Shown piece after piece: positions 23,922 through 33,750 of a DNA stretch of 64,000 nt. The position numbers and the translations under genes were made by a program. Positions within the stretch are counted from its first letter, which is position 1; every line of letters begins with the position of its first letter. The notes beneath the pieces are model-generated. The model saw nothing but the letters and a program-made list of their open reading frames with translations, was not told where the DNA came from and did not search any database. This DNA is from Luzula sylvatica (taxonomy: Eukaryota; Streptophyta; Magnoliopsida; Poales; Juncaceae): NCBI GenBank assembly GCA_946800325.1, contig OX326960.1:33261629-33325628 (forward strand), written 5' to 3'.

Positions 23922-25948
23922 ATGGCTTCCCAACTGATTGGTACTAGCATCTTGCCTCTCCCGCACCGGTGCGGGCGCCGCCGCTATCTGAGGACGAGAG
24001 CGGTCGCCTCCGATACCGATACTCCCCTCAAAGAAATTGAAAAGGTGAATCTTGGTAAGTCTGATGTCAAAGTTACTAAGCTCGGTATTGGCGCTTGGTC
24101 TTGGGGCGATACTGCTTATTGGAATGATTCTAAGTGGGATGGTAATTACTAATTTCACCCTTCTTTTAGTTTTACCTAAATTGGTTCAAGAATAATGTAT
24201 AAAAATCCTTTCTTTTTGACTCGAATTAGATAGGAGTTTGAAGGCAGCAAAAGCTGCGTTCGAAACGAGCCTCGATGGAGGAATCACCTTCGTCGATACT
24301 GCTGAAGTTTACGGCGGAGCGGTATTTTTGCAATTTTACCAAATTACTTTTTTTACTTAATTTACTCTAATACAATTACCTTTTTGATTTGTAGATGATG
24401 GGGGCGATTAATTCTGAAACTCTTCTTGGGAGGTACTAAAATTTACTATGTTTTTTGCATTCAAGCCCCTATATTTCTTATTAATCACAGCATCATATCT
24501 TATTTGAAAAACAAAACAGATTTATAAAAGAGAGGCAACAAGAAAAGGGATCGTGTGAAGTATCTATAGCGACAAAATTCGCAGCGCTTCCATGGAGATT
24601 TGGTAGAGGCAGCGTAATGAACGCTCTCAAAGCCTCTCTCGCTAGGCTCGAAGTCTCTTCAGTCGATCTGTACCAGCTCCACTGGTATGCGACCTTTTCT
24701 TTTTCTTCTTTTAAAACAAATCCTTTTATAACTCTAAAATGATTTCATTTTTTTTTAAGGCCAGGAATTTGGGGAAATGAAGGTACCGCTATTTACTTCT
24801 AAAACTTTATACTAAGTATATTTATTTTTTATAGCTCATCGATTACTAAATAAAATATCAAAATATATTTAAGGGATATATTTTGTTAAAATTAGGTTAC
24901 TTGGATGGACTTGGAGATGCAGTTGAACAGGGGCTCGTAAAAGCCGTTGGTGTCTCAAATTATAGCGGTAACTAACTTATTTTTGTTTAAATTGCAATTT
25001 GGCCCCTAAAAAATAATTTCATTTACTTAACACATGACAGAAAAACGTTTAAGAGATGCTCACGCTAGACTAAAAAAGCGAGGAATCCTGCTTGCGGCGA
25101 ATCAAGTGAATTACAGTTTAATTTACCGAAACCCCGAGGACAATGGTGTAAAAGCGACATGTGATGAATTGGGCATTACTTTGATTGCTTATTCTCCTAT
25201 CGCACAAGGTACCCACCCATATTATGATATATTATTTGCCTTGATTGGAAAAAATTAACGTGAAAATGTAAATATGTGTTTTTATAGGGATGTTAACCGG
25301 AAAATACACACCAGAAAAACCCCCAACTGGACCTAGAGGTAAAATATATACTCCTGAGGTCCTCACTAAGGTACCACATATATATACATACTACAACAAA
25401 AAATATATATGTATACATAAATCAATGCATAGATTTTCTTTTTCTTTTTCTTTTTCTCAATTTTGAGACTTTTTTGATTTATTTATAACAGATGCAGCCG
25501 CTTTTGAAAAGGATTAAAGAGATTGGAGAGAATTACAAGAAAACCAATACTCAGGTTCCCCTCTTTTTATTAGTTCAAAATCAAATTTTAATTTTTTTTA
25601 TTGTAACAGCATAATTTGTAATGTATTTTTACAAATTTTCAGAAAGTTACCTTTGTGCTCATAATTTTTTTTAGTTCAAATATATATGTATTTAGCACTT
25701 TTTTTCTCTCCTTATTTCTTCTTAAAAAAAAAACTGAACAAATTTCTTCTGATAACAATCAGGTGGTACTAAACTGGCTGGTATGTCAAGACAATGTGGT
25801 GCCGATTCCTGGTGCAAAGAATGCAGAACAGGCTTCAGAATTTGCCGGTACGCTTGGATGGAGTTTAAATGGTACCGAAATTGAAGAGCTTCGTGCTTTG
25901 GCTTCAGAGATTGGACCGTTGATTGGATTTCCAGTTGAAAAATTATAA
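23922..25948 (+). CDS. Chloroplast aldo/keto reductase, ten exons
   Basis: This is an NAD(P)H-linked aldo/keto reductase of the plastid type represented by Arabidopsis At1g06690. Coding exons: 23922-24141, 24230-24321, 24395-24432, 24520-24684, 24760-24782, 24896-24967, 25041-25208, 25288-25370, 25492-25554 and 25763-25948, all with GT-AG introns and consistent phase, giving 369 residues. Residues 1-35 are Ser/Arg-rich and look like a chloroplast transit peptide. The AKR tetrad is complete: Asp96 and Tyr101 in FVDTAEVYG, Lys136 in IATKF, His171 in YQLHW. Later motifs are [24 protein letters not shown] and [12 protein letters not shown], the nucleotide-binding end. The protein ends IGFPVEKL, as in its homologues. 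The substrate is unknown. The start is the first ATG before the transit peptide. The gene looks intact and is flanked by transposon debris. Confidence 0.95.
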
Positions 25949-26185
25949 ATTTTCGATATATTTTGCGCACTTGTTTTATATGTTGTAGAAAATTTATGCT
26001 ATTAGCTAATCCATAGTTTATATCATTTTGTGATGTTTTATTTCAACTTATATGCATAAATAAGTCTTTAATTCATATTCATTGTTGTTTATATATTGTA
26101 CAAATTTTATTCTTTGTTCTATTTCTTCAGTCTATAATTGAATCAAACAAAAATGACAACTAAGAAATTTAGATCTTCAGCCTAT
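25949..26185. other. 3' region of the aldo/keto reductase gene
   Basis: T-rich sequence after the stop codon, consistent with a 3' UTR. No single polyadenylation signal stands out. Confidence 0.45.
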
Positions 26186-27290
26186 AATGGATGAAGTTAA
26201 TGAACGAGATTTTCAAGAAATGTTTCTTCGACAACGTCCTATGCCGGAACCATTGATGATTGGTCCACCTCCAATCTCCTCACCGATTCCCGCAATCGAG
26301 GCTCCTCATGACTCCGGTCATGAGGTAACTTTAAATCTTGAATTTCAATAAATTATATCGGATCGAGATTCAAGCTCAACCATTGAATCATGCAATATAC
26401 TAGAGCTTGAATCACATGATGAATTAGTGCTTGAAGTTACACGGACTCCGAAAAATTGAGAAAAAAAGTGAGAATTTGATACAATCTCTCAAGGATAAGA
26501 TATCTACTTTTGAATTATCGGTTGAGTCGTACAAGACACAACTAAATGAATTTAACAATTTTTCAAAATGTGAATGTCAAGATCTCAAAAGCGCGAGACG
26601 TCACACCTAAAAATCAAACTTCAAAATTTAATAATTGTGAATGAGTCCTTGAGGAGTGCTGTGTATCTCTTACACCAAGCACATCCTCATTGGACAAAGT
26701 CTTGGAGGGTCATGACAAGACGGGTTTAGGATTTGCAAAGAATAACGTTGATAAACCTGGTTCTTTAAAATTCAAAGATCAAAAATCAAATTGGGAATAT
26801 AAAAATAAAAACAGTAGAAGAAACGTTTTTATGTACCGAGACTACAACAAGAGTAAAAGTGTTAAAAATGAACAACCTAAAAATATTAGAAATAATAATA
26901 GTTTTTAATCATTTTGCACCTAATTCATCTTATAGACATAATCAATTGGAATGACCCGATTATTTGTTCAAACGGATACCAAATGATTATTTCTATAAGA
27001 TAAATTCACGTTATGACACATCTTATGAAAGATATACTCCTAAACATTTCACAAATACAAAACAAACATTTAACTCAAAAAAAAATACGTGCCAAGTCGA
27101 CAAAACCGATAAATCAAAGGCAAGAATACTCGAACCACTACAAAACTTATTTTGTAAAAAGTTCGGAAAGTTCAAATAAACCGAATATCGCTTTTTGCAA
27201 CTATTGTTGCAAATTAGGACACATCTCGTTGGAGTGTTATCTTCGCTCTCCTCAAACTAAATCAAATTACGTTTGGATGTGAAAAGATAG
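26186..27290 (+). pseudogene. Copia-type Gag remnant
   Basis: Broken frames on the plus strand include KVLEGHDKTGLGFAKNN (from 26691) and, after frame changes, a zinc knuckle CNYCCKLGHISLEC (about 27199-27240, CX2CX4HX4C). This order, GLGF followed by a basic linker and a CCHC knuckle, is usual in the C-terminal half of plant Copia Gag. Several stops and frameshifts are present. No LTR or primer-binding site was found, and it is not the same family as the element at 20682. Confidence 0.7.
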
Positions 27291-27413
27291 AAACACCGCA
27301 AGCTCGTTGGTGTATGTGTGCTTACGAAAGAAAATTTGTTTCAATTTATGACTAAATTGTGACTTCCGATAATATTTGTAACGCTAAAGTGGTTATGCAT
27401 ATATTTATCTTGG

Positions 27414-27431
27414 AAGTATCCGCATAACACA
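27414..27431. mobile_element. Terminal scrap of a GGATACG-family hAT element
   Basis: GAAGTATCCGCATAACAC matches the inverted end of the family (compare 22752-22771). Nothing of the body remains. Confidence 0.5.
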
Positions 27432-28060
27432 GTGTACAATGACGGATTTTGTCAGGATTTTTTTTTTGGGAAGGAGGCAAATGACAGACTGGTTATGAAA
27501 TTACACTGTTTTTTTTTTTGGAGGAGGGCGAGGAGAGAAACAATAAATTTTACACTGTTATACTAATAAAATATACTGAATCAATAGTTATATACAATGT
27601 TCGACAAATTTTTAGGAGGGCGACGACCCTCCCCGTCCCCGTCCATAACAATGTATAATACTTTAAAATGAAAAATTCAACAAACATTCGCGTTATACAT
27701 CTGATAAGAATCTCATATATCACGACCAAATACAAACAAATTAATTATTAATTAATAGATATAAAGTTAAGGAATTTTCTGTCACCGGGTTTCTTCACGT
27801 TACCGTGTGTTTTTGGACCGTCTGATGAGCATTGATTTGTTATGCATAATTTTGATGAACATGGCCAGCAGTATCACTGGTGCGTGATGCATGAGTTTTA
27901 ATTCTTTTTAAGGAAGCATTAAACTAATTAACCACCAATGGATGGTACAACTAATCACTACACTGATTTTTTTAATGTAAGCACCATAGGAGGGTGATGC
28001 ATGAGTTGTAACTAACAATAGCACAAAAATTCACAGATTTCTACTTCCTTCCAAATTTGC
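27432..28060. other. Gene-poor interval upstream of the CAP-like gene
   Basis: No coding sequence is supported. The last 100 bp are promoter-like (see 28061). Confidence 0.4.
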
Positions 28061-28068
28061 TATAAATA
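28061..28068 (+). promoter_or_regulatory. TATA box of the CAP-like gene
   Basis: TATAAATA lies about 80 bp upstream of the ATG at 28140 that opens the signal peptide, a spacing that favours 28140 over the in-frame ATG at 28083. Confidence 0.6.
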
Positions 28069-28139
28069 ACCCCCCATCTGCTATGTTAACGTACGTTACA
28101 CAAAATTTCACAAACGAAAGTACTTCCTATAACTTCATC

Positions 28140-28577
28140 ATGTTAGGAATAAAAATAATATTCTTATCTTTCGTATGTATCATGGCAATTGCCAATTCCC
28201 TAGAACTGGATTTCCCGGATGCTTATGTTGATGTCCATATGACATCATTCGATGATCTATTGCAAATGTGCGCGGTAAGCTTACCTATAGTGAGAAATTG
28301 GTGAGTCGTCTTCAACAAATTGGACCGAAGATAGCATGCAATCCTGGTACTGAGTTAGATCCCCACCATGATCGATCATTTGAATGAATTTAAGAAATTC
28401 TCGACGGATGCAACTTTTTCAATCCTGTATGCTGTCATTTATTGGGTGCTTGAACGTCGCGTTGAATATGACGAGATAGTGGCGAAAGGCATTACGAAAG
28501 TCGGCTGTGCTGTCCAAGTTTGCAATTTTAAATCATACGTTGCATGTGATTACGAGCAATATTATTATATTATATGA
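28140..28577 (+). pseudogene. Small secreted CAP/PR-1-like protein gene, probably broken
   Basis: The frame begins with a clear signal peptide (MLGIKIIFLSFVCIMAIANS) and continues for about 35 residues. Then a shift of one base near 28270 is needed to read on through RGKLTYSEKLVSRLQQI and ACNPGTELDP. After a stop near 28385 a second frame shift gives VEYDEIVAKGITKVGCAVQV and YVACDYE. The order (RGKL.YSEKL early, then KVGCAVQ.C...YVACDY) resembles the CAP/PR-1 superfamily of secreted cysteine-rich proteins. The His of the HNxxR motif is not visible. An unusual intron could explain one break, but no good splice pair was found, so I call it a pseudogene. The family assignment is tentative. Confidence 0.45.
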
Positions 28578-28708
28578 TTATATGATATGATGGCCCCTAA
28601 ATCTGAAGGGAAGGATTAATGATATTTTCTACAACATGGCTCGTGAGATATGATAAAAGATTAAATAGGGGAAATCATGCGGGTAGTCCGAATTGTGGGT
28701 TTTCATAT
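28578..28708. other. Short spacer before the LINE
   Basis: T-rich sequence ending at the target site of the next LINE. No feature is seen. Confidence 0.4.
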
Positions 28709-28725
28709 TTTTACTGTTTGTTATT

Positions 28726-30627
28726 TTATTTTATTTTTTTGAGAAATATGGAGAGGGCTTAATATCCCTCTTCCATAACATTTTTCATTTATAAGTGTTT
28801 ATTTACATGCATAGAGTGATCTAATACTTTTGCTAAAGAACAAATTAATACAAAATCTGACTCTGGGATCAAGGATGTGCTTTCCCGGGTCCGGGATCCA
28901 GGAATGCAGTTCCCTTGCATGCGAGTCGGGGATGTGGGAATCTTAGTCCGGTTTATCTGAAAAACCGAGGCTCCAATTTCCACTGTTGGGTCGTAGTATA
29001 TAGAGGAACCGTCTCTTTCCTTCTAGGGTTCCAGCAGTTCGCTATCTCCTTTTTCCTCTTCTGGCTTGACCCTCCATCTTCGACGAGAGTGAATCTCGCT
29101 CCTTCCTCCTTTGTACGTTTACGCGATCAGCTGGAGCGGGTTTTCTGCTCCGATCGAGTCCAGCTGGTCGGCAATGTGGTTGCTGGAGTTGCGTTTTCTT
29201 CGCCGATCGAGCCCCCAGCGGGACTGCGATTGGATATGTGAGTCTTCTCTCTTCTTCTCGCTTTTCTCGCTTTTGGTTTTGGGTTTTTCGTTGAGTTTGT
29301 CTTGCGTTTTGTTAGTGCGTACGATGACCTCGCCTTATCCCCCTGTGAGTCTAGGCGTGGCATCTGGATTTGATGTTTGGTCCCTTCTTTGGTTCGGATC
29401 TGATTTCTGGCACCTTGTTGTTTTTTGTTTTTTCTTTTTTAGCGTGCCAAATTTATTTGCTACTTTGATTTCCTCTTTTACTTCTTCTAAGAGCTCGTTG
29501 ATTTCGATTTCTGTATTGGCGAATATTCTTTTGCATCTCTCTCGCCATGCCACGAAGATGAATATGGCTAGGGCTTGTTTCTGTGATGAGTTGCCTTTGT
29601 CTTGGTACAGATCTCGGAACCACTCCTCTAGGGGACGTGTGTGGGGTTTGTGCCAGGCCTTCTCTTCACAGATTCGGTTCCAGTTTGTCTTCATGAACTC
29701 ACAAGCATCTGATGTGAGGTGTTGGACTGATTCTTGGGACTGTTTGCACAGAGCACATCTATTTACTAGTGCGATGCCTCTCTTTTGTACATTGTCTTGT
29801 GTGAGAATCTTGCCTTGCTTTAAAATCCAGTGAAATATCTTCATTCTTAACGGGATTTAAAGATTCCAAATGTTTAGATGATTTCCAGAGTGTGAATTCA
29901 CTCTGGATTTGAGAATCGTGTACGCACTTTTGGTTGTGAATTTGCGTTTTGGTTCTGATTTCCATTCGATGATGTCTTTGCTGTTGGTCGGGTTAAAATC
30001 TCTGAGATGTTGTTTCAAGGATTGCAGTTCGGAATGAGCTGCAGTCGAGAGTGGGAATCTGAATATAGTTTCCAGACTCGGGACACGTTTGGCTTGAGCT
30101 AGAGTTAAGGATTTGTTTTTTGCATGACTGTACATGTAGGGGAAGCGGCTGACCGGGCGCCCTTCCCCCCAGTTGGCATGCCAGAAACTTGTCGAGGTGG
30201 CATTATGGGGTTTGAATTCTGTTTGTATGTAGAAGAATTCTAATGATTTCTTGACATCTCTCCAGAATTGCGAGTCTTGTGGTTTGTATTTGGCATTGTG
30301 GGGAATGGTATCAGGGAGTAGTTGTTGCCAATCGAGAGATGATTCGTTTTTGTGGAAACATTTCCACAGCCATTTTTGAAGCATTGATGTATTGAATGTT
30401 TTGAGGTCAATTACCCCCATACCTCCCTCTCTTTTGGGTTGGCAAACAATATCCCACGAGACTAAGTGAAAGCCTGTCTCTTTGTTGCCTTTCCAGAGAA
30501 TTTTTTTTCTGATTTTGTCCATTTCGGCTATGGCCCATTGTGGAAATTTGAACACTGATAGTAAATACATTGGGAGGGCTGTGAGCACTGAGTTAATCAG
30601 CAGGATCCTGCCCCCTATGTTTAGCAA
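28726..30627 (-). mobile_element. 5'-truncated L1-type LINE with 17-bp TSD
   Basis: The insertion is bounded by TTTTACTGTTTGTTATT at 28709-28725 and 30628-30644, a perfect 17-bp duplication. On the minus strand it contains the C-terminal part of the RT protein, an approximately 590-bp 3' UTR, a short inverted pair (GAGGG...CCCTC) and an A-rich tail (28726-28741). It is 5'-truncated within the RT domain. The perfect TSD and single coding lesion suggest a fairly recent insertion. Confidence 0.93.
29335..30627 (-). pseudogene. LINE reverse transcriptase, C-terminal part with zf-RVT
   Basis: The frame runs from GGRILLINSVLTALPMYLLS, the conserved segment after the RT palm, through FHLVSWDIVCQPKREGGMGV to the zf-RVT module (CALCKQSQESVQHL). 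One in-frame TAA at 29857-29859 interrupts an otherwise continuous frame; both sides are in the same frame, so the lesion is a single nonsense change. The catalytic YADD part is missing because of 5' truncation. A 240-codon plus-strand frame here is only its antisense shadow. Confidence 0.9.
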
Positions 30628-30693
30628 TTTTACTGTTTGTTATTATTGTTGTTGATTATCTTCTTATTTATTAGTTTTGTTGTCTTTATTATT

Positions 30694-31627
30694 TTTATCT
30701 TTTTTTATTTATTTTTTTTGCATAAAGGCCCTTAGACTATATTAAAACAAACAATGTCACATTACATAAAATGAAATTACGCATAAATACATGACTATAA
30801 AAATCACCTTCTAAACTAACGTTGAGCCTTTACGAAAGAAAATCACAACCGTGATAAGAAACTTTACCAATTCTTGCTTTGCGAGCTAGCGCGTCCGCCT
30901 TCGTGTTGCCCCATCTCGATATATGATAGAAATGCCAGCCATCTTCATCCTTAATCATAGCTTGATCATCTTGAAGTTCAAAATATAATCTCCAATCCAA
31001 ATCATGAGTGAGATTTTTCATGGCTTGGATGATTGAGATATTATCACACAAAATTGCACAAGATTTAATTTTTGACGATTTAAGATGATGTAGCGCCGCT
31101 ATATACGCCTTTAATTCCGAATGAAGAGGAGAAATGGCTTGAGTATATAAACTAACACAAAACATGACCTCCGAGCCCCTTGTAACTACAACGCCCAAAC
31201 CCGTACCATCTCCAGTCCATGAACCGTCGACATGGCATGTAAATTTCTCATCTCAAATGAAACCGTTCGTGGGAGCGATGATACTTATATCTTGAAACGG
31301 GTTATTTGCTTTGGTGATCCCAAGGGCTATGCGAGTTATTGTCGAAGGGGTGTGTTGAATATTTTGGAAAATAAATTCGCGTCGACCTTTCCAAATGGCC
31401 CATAAAGTATTGGCAAAAATGTCAAATTGCGTTTCATTGATGTTTTTGCTTAAATGGAAGATTACCTCTTTGGGCTCACCATTAATATTGTCGACTTGCA
31501 AGCTAAGAGAGATATGAATCAAACTAATTTCGATTGTTGATATAAAAATGTCATATGTAAGATGTCTTCATCTTCATTGAAACAACGCTTATAAGTCGTG
31601 GGAATAAAACTAATTCGTCGATGAAGA
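30694..31627 (-). mobile_element. 5'-truncated LINE carrying an RNase H-like domain, 14-bp TSD
   Basis: TTGTCTTTATTATT flanks the insertion at 30680-30693 and 31628-31641. The minus-strand 3' end is an A-rich tail (30694-30720) preceded by a short inverted pair (AAGGGCCTT). It lies only about 50 bp from the end of the previous LINE, in a T-rich target. Confidence 0.88.
30830..31600 (-). pseudogene. LINE C-terminal region: zf-RVT remnant and RNase H-like domain
   Basis: Reading downwards from 31600: a zinc-binding remnant (CFNEDEDILHMTFL), a linker (NTLWAIWKGRREFIFQ), and then an RNase H-like (RVT_3) domain. The latter starts at CHVDGSWTGDGTGLGVVV and ends at ISRWGNTKADALARKAR. The acidic residues at VDGSW, the Glu of HSELKA, the Asp of CDN and the N-T-K-A-D-A-L-A end are all present, so the fold looks complete. 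A frame break near 31250 and a stop near 31535 inactivate the copy. This domain at the end of a LINE is known in plants. Confidence 0.85.
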
Positions 31628-31641
31628 TTGTCTTTATTATT

Positions 31642-32070
31642 AATAATAATAATAATAATTTGTTTATACTTTTTATATAAATGAATAATCTTACGAATGC
31701 ACTAGCCTTCGGAGGCCAGAGCCCTTTCACAAGTTCGGAGATTAGTTGTTGATAACCCTGAAAATAGGTCTTTGAACTGTGTATTCAATTTTCGGGGTCG
31801 ATTTACAAAATTTATAAAACAATTACTTAAGTTTAGGATAAGTAAAGTTCGGTTCCAGTGGGAAACACTTGCGTATTTAGAATTTTTATTACAAAACTTT
31901 CGAAACAGCATTTGATACTTTACTCATATTTGCAAAAAATACTCTCAAGAATCTCTGGAACAAGTTTTGTACAATTTGGAACAGCCAATAAAAAATTATT
32001 CCCAATTTATAAATCAGTTCCTTTAATTTTGCATAAAAATCCAGTAACTTAATTAAGACATAAGGATGTA
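31642..32070. other. Interval with (AAT)n and LTR-like sequence
   Basis: A short (AAT)n run follows the LINE. The 69-residue minus frame at 31702-31911 has no recognised domain. Confidence 0.35.
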
Positions 32071-32950
32071 CTAGGGGGATCTCGCTCCGCTTCGACCAAC
32101 TTAAATTTAATTCCGAACTTAATAATTACTAAAAATTAGACATCATAATTTATTATTTTTTAGAAATAGACATCACATTTCGAGAGTTCAAGTGAAATAT
32201 ATATATATAATTTATTGCAAGGATAAAAACATTTTTCAAATTATAACAAAAAATATTTTGATTAATGAGATTTTGTAAAATATAATTTTATATTTTTTAG
32301 TGTTTAATTATAATCTTTAATTTTGTATTTATTTTCTTCTTCAACAGTAAAAAAAATATTTTAGAAATTATAGAAAAAATGAATTTTATTAGTAAGATTG
32401 GGAAAGTAATATAGCTCAATAATTTTAGGGTTTAATTACAATTAGACGATTTTATTTTTTATTAATTTTGTTGTATTTTTTTTTTTAAATTATATCTAAA
32501 ATAATTTTGATTAATAAGATTGAGAAAAACCGTAGTTCGATATTTTGTTGGGTTTAATTATAATTTTGATTCTTTTAGTTTCTATTTATTTTCTTGGACA
32601 ATAAAAAATTATTTCACAAATTATAGCAATAATGATTTAACTTAAATGATTTGATTAATAAGATTTTGAAAAGATATAGTTTAATATTTTTATTAGGGTT
32701 TAAATATAATTTCGACCTTTTGTTGGAATTCTTTTTTTTTTGGTAATTTACATGTCAAATTTAAAATTATCAATTTATAGTTTCTCGAGAAATACGATTT
32801 AAGTTAAATGATTTGTATACATTAATTGTGCAGAATTGTATTGTGTGTAGCTTGGAGTCATCAATCAATAGACTCTTTGTTAATATCACACATAGGAAAA
32901 AATGTGTGTTTTTGAAGTCAGTAATCATTTTTCTGTCAAACATTGAAAAA
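32071..32950 (-). mobile_element. Helitron-like 3' terminus with A+T-rich body of unknown extent
   Basis: On the minus strand the sequence reads a hairpin (TCGAAGCGGAGCGA), GATCCCC and CTAG followed by host T; CTAG is at 32071-32074. This matches the terminus type at 1096, 5606, 17898 and 48665. The body contains repeated blocks of GGGTTTAATTATAATTT with TTAATAAGATT. The 5' edge is not identified, so the end coordinate is only indicative. Confidence 0.4.
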
Positions 32951-32956
32951 TAATAC

Positions 32957-33750
32957 AATGTTGGCAAGGGGTTTCGAACCCGCTTCTCCAGCACAGTGAG
33001 CATGTGATGTTGCCATCTGCACTATCATTAACTATGTTAAAACTTGTAATTGTAGGTTTTTTATTTACTAATATCTCGTGAAAAGAAAAAGATGTTGTGA
33101 CTGAGTTTCGAACCCGCGTCTCCAACATAGTGAGCATATGCTGTTGCCATATGCGCTATCATCAACTTGTGTTAAAACTTGTAATTGTAGTTTTTTACTT
33201 ACTAATATCTCCTGAAAAGAAAAGGATGTTGTAACTGGGTTTCGAACCCGTGTCTCCAGTACTGTGAGCATGTGTTGTACGTTGCCATCTGCGCTATCAT
33301 CAACTTGTGTTAAAACTTGTAATTATAGTTTTTTATTTACTAATATCTCATGAAAAGAAAATGATGTTGTGACTGGGTCTCAAACCCGCGTTTCCAGCAC
33401 AGTGAGCATGTGCTGTTGCCATCTGTGCTATCATCAACTCGTGTTAAGACTTGTAATTGTAGTTTTTTATTTACTAATATCTCGTGAAAAGAAAATGATG
33501 TTGTGACTGGGTTTCAAACCCGCGTCTCCAGCACAGTGAGCATGTGTTGTTGCCATCTGTGCTATCATCAACTCGTGTTAAGACTTGTAATTGTAGTTTT
33601 TTATTTACTAATATCTCGTGAAAAGAAAAAGATGTTGTTACTGGGTTTCGAACCCGCGTCTTCAGCAAAGTGAGCATGTGTTGTTGTCATCTGCGCTATC
33701 ATCAACTTGTTTTAAAAGTTGTAATTGTAGCATCTTATTTACAAATGACA
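32957..33750 (-). repeat. Six tandem 134-bp units with tRNA-like Pol III boxes
   Basis: Equivalent points fall at 32971, 33105, 33239, 33377, 33511 and 33645: spacing 134 bp, with one 138-bp unit that has a 4-bp insert. On the minus strand each unit reads TAGCRCAGATGG (A-box-like) and about 35 bp later GGGTTCGAAACCC or a close variant (B box), the arrangement of a tRNA or tRNA-derived SINE promoter. Several short minus-strand frames starting MLTVLETRVRNPVT are readings of the same unit, not genes. This is best viewed as a tandemly amplified tRNA-derived SINE fragment. Confidence 0.85.

Noticed and set aside
29111..29833. 240-codon plus-strand frame
   Set aside because: It is antisense to the LINE reverse transcriptase frame, which has clear domain motifs.
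32770..33677. Short minus-strand frames beginning MLTVLETRVRNP, and the idea of a CRISPR-like array
   Set aside because: They are readings of a 134-bp eukaryotic tRNA-like tandem repeat. The units have no unique spacers and the genome is a plant.
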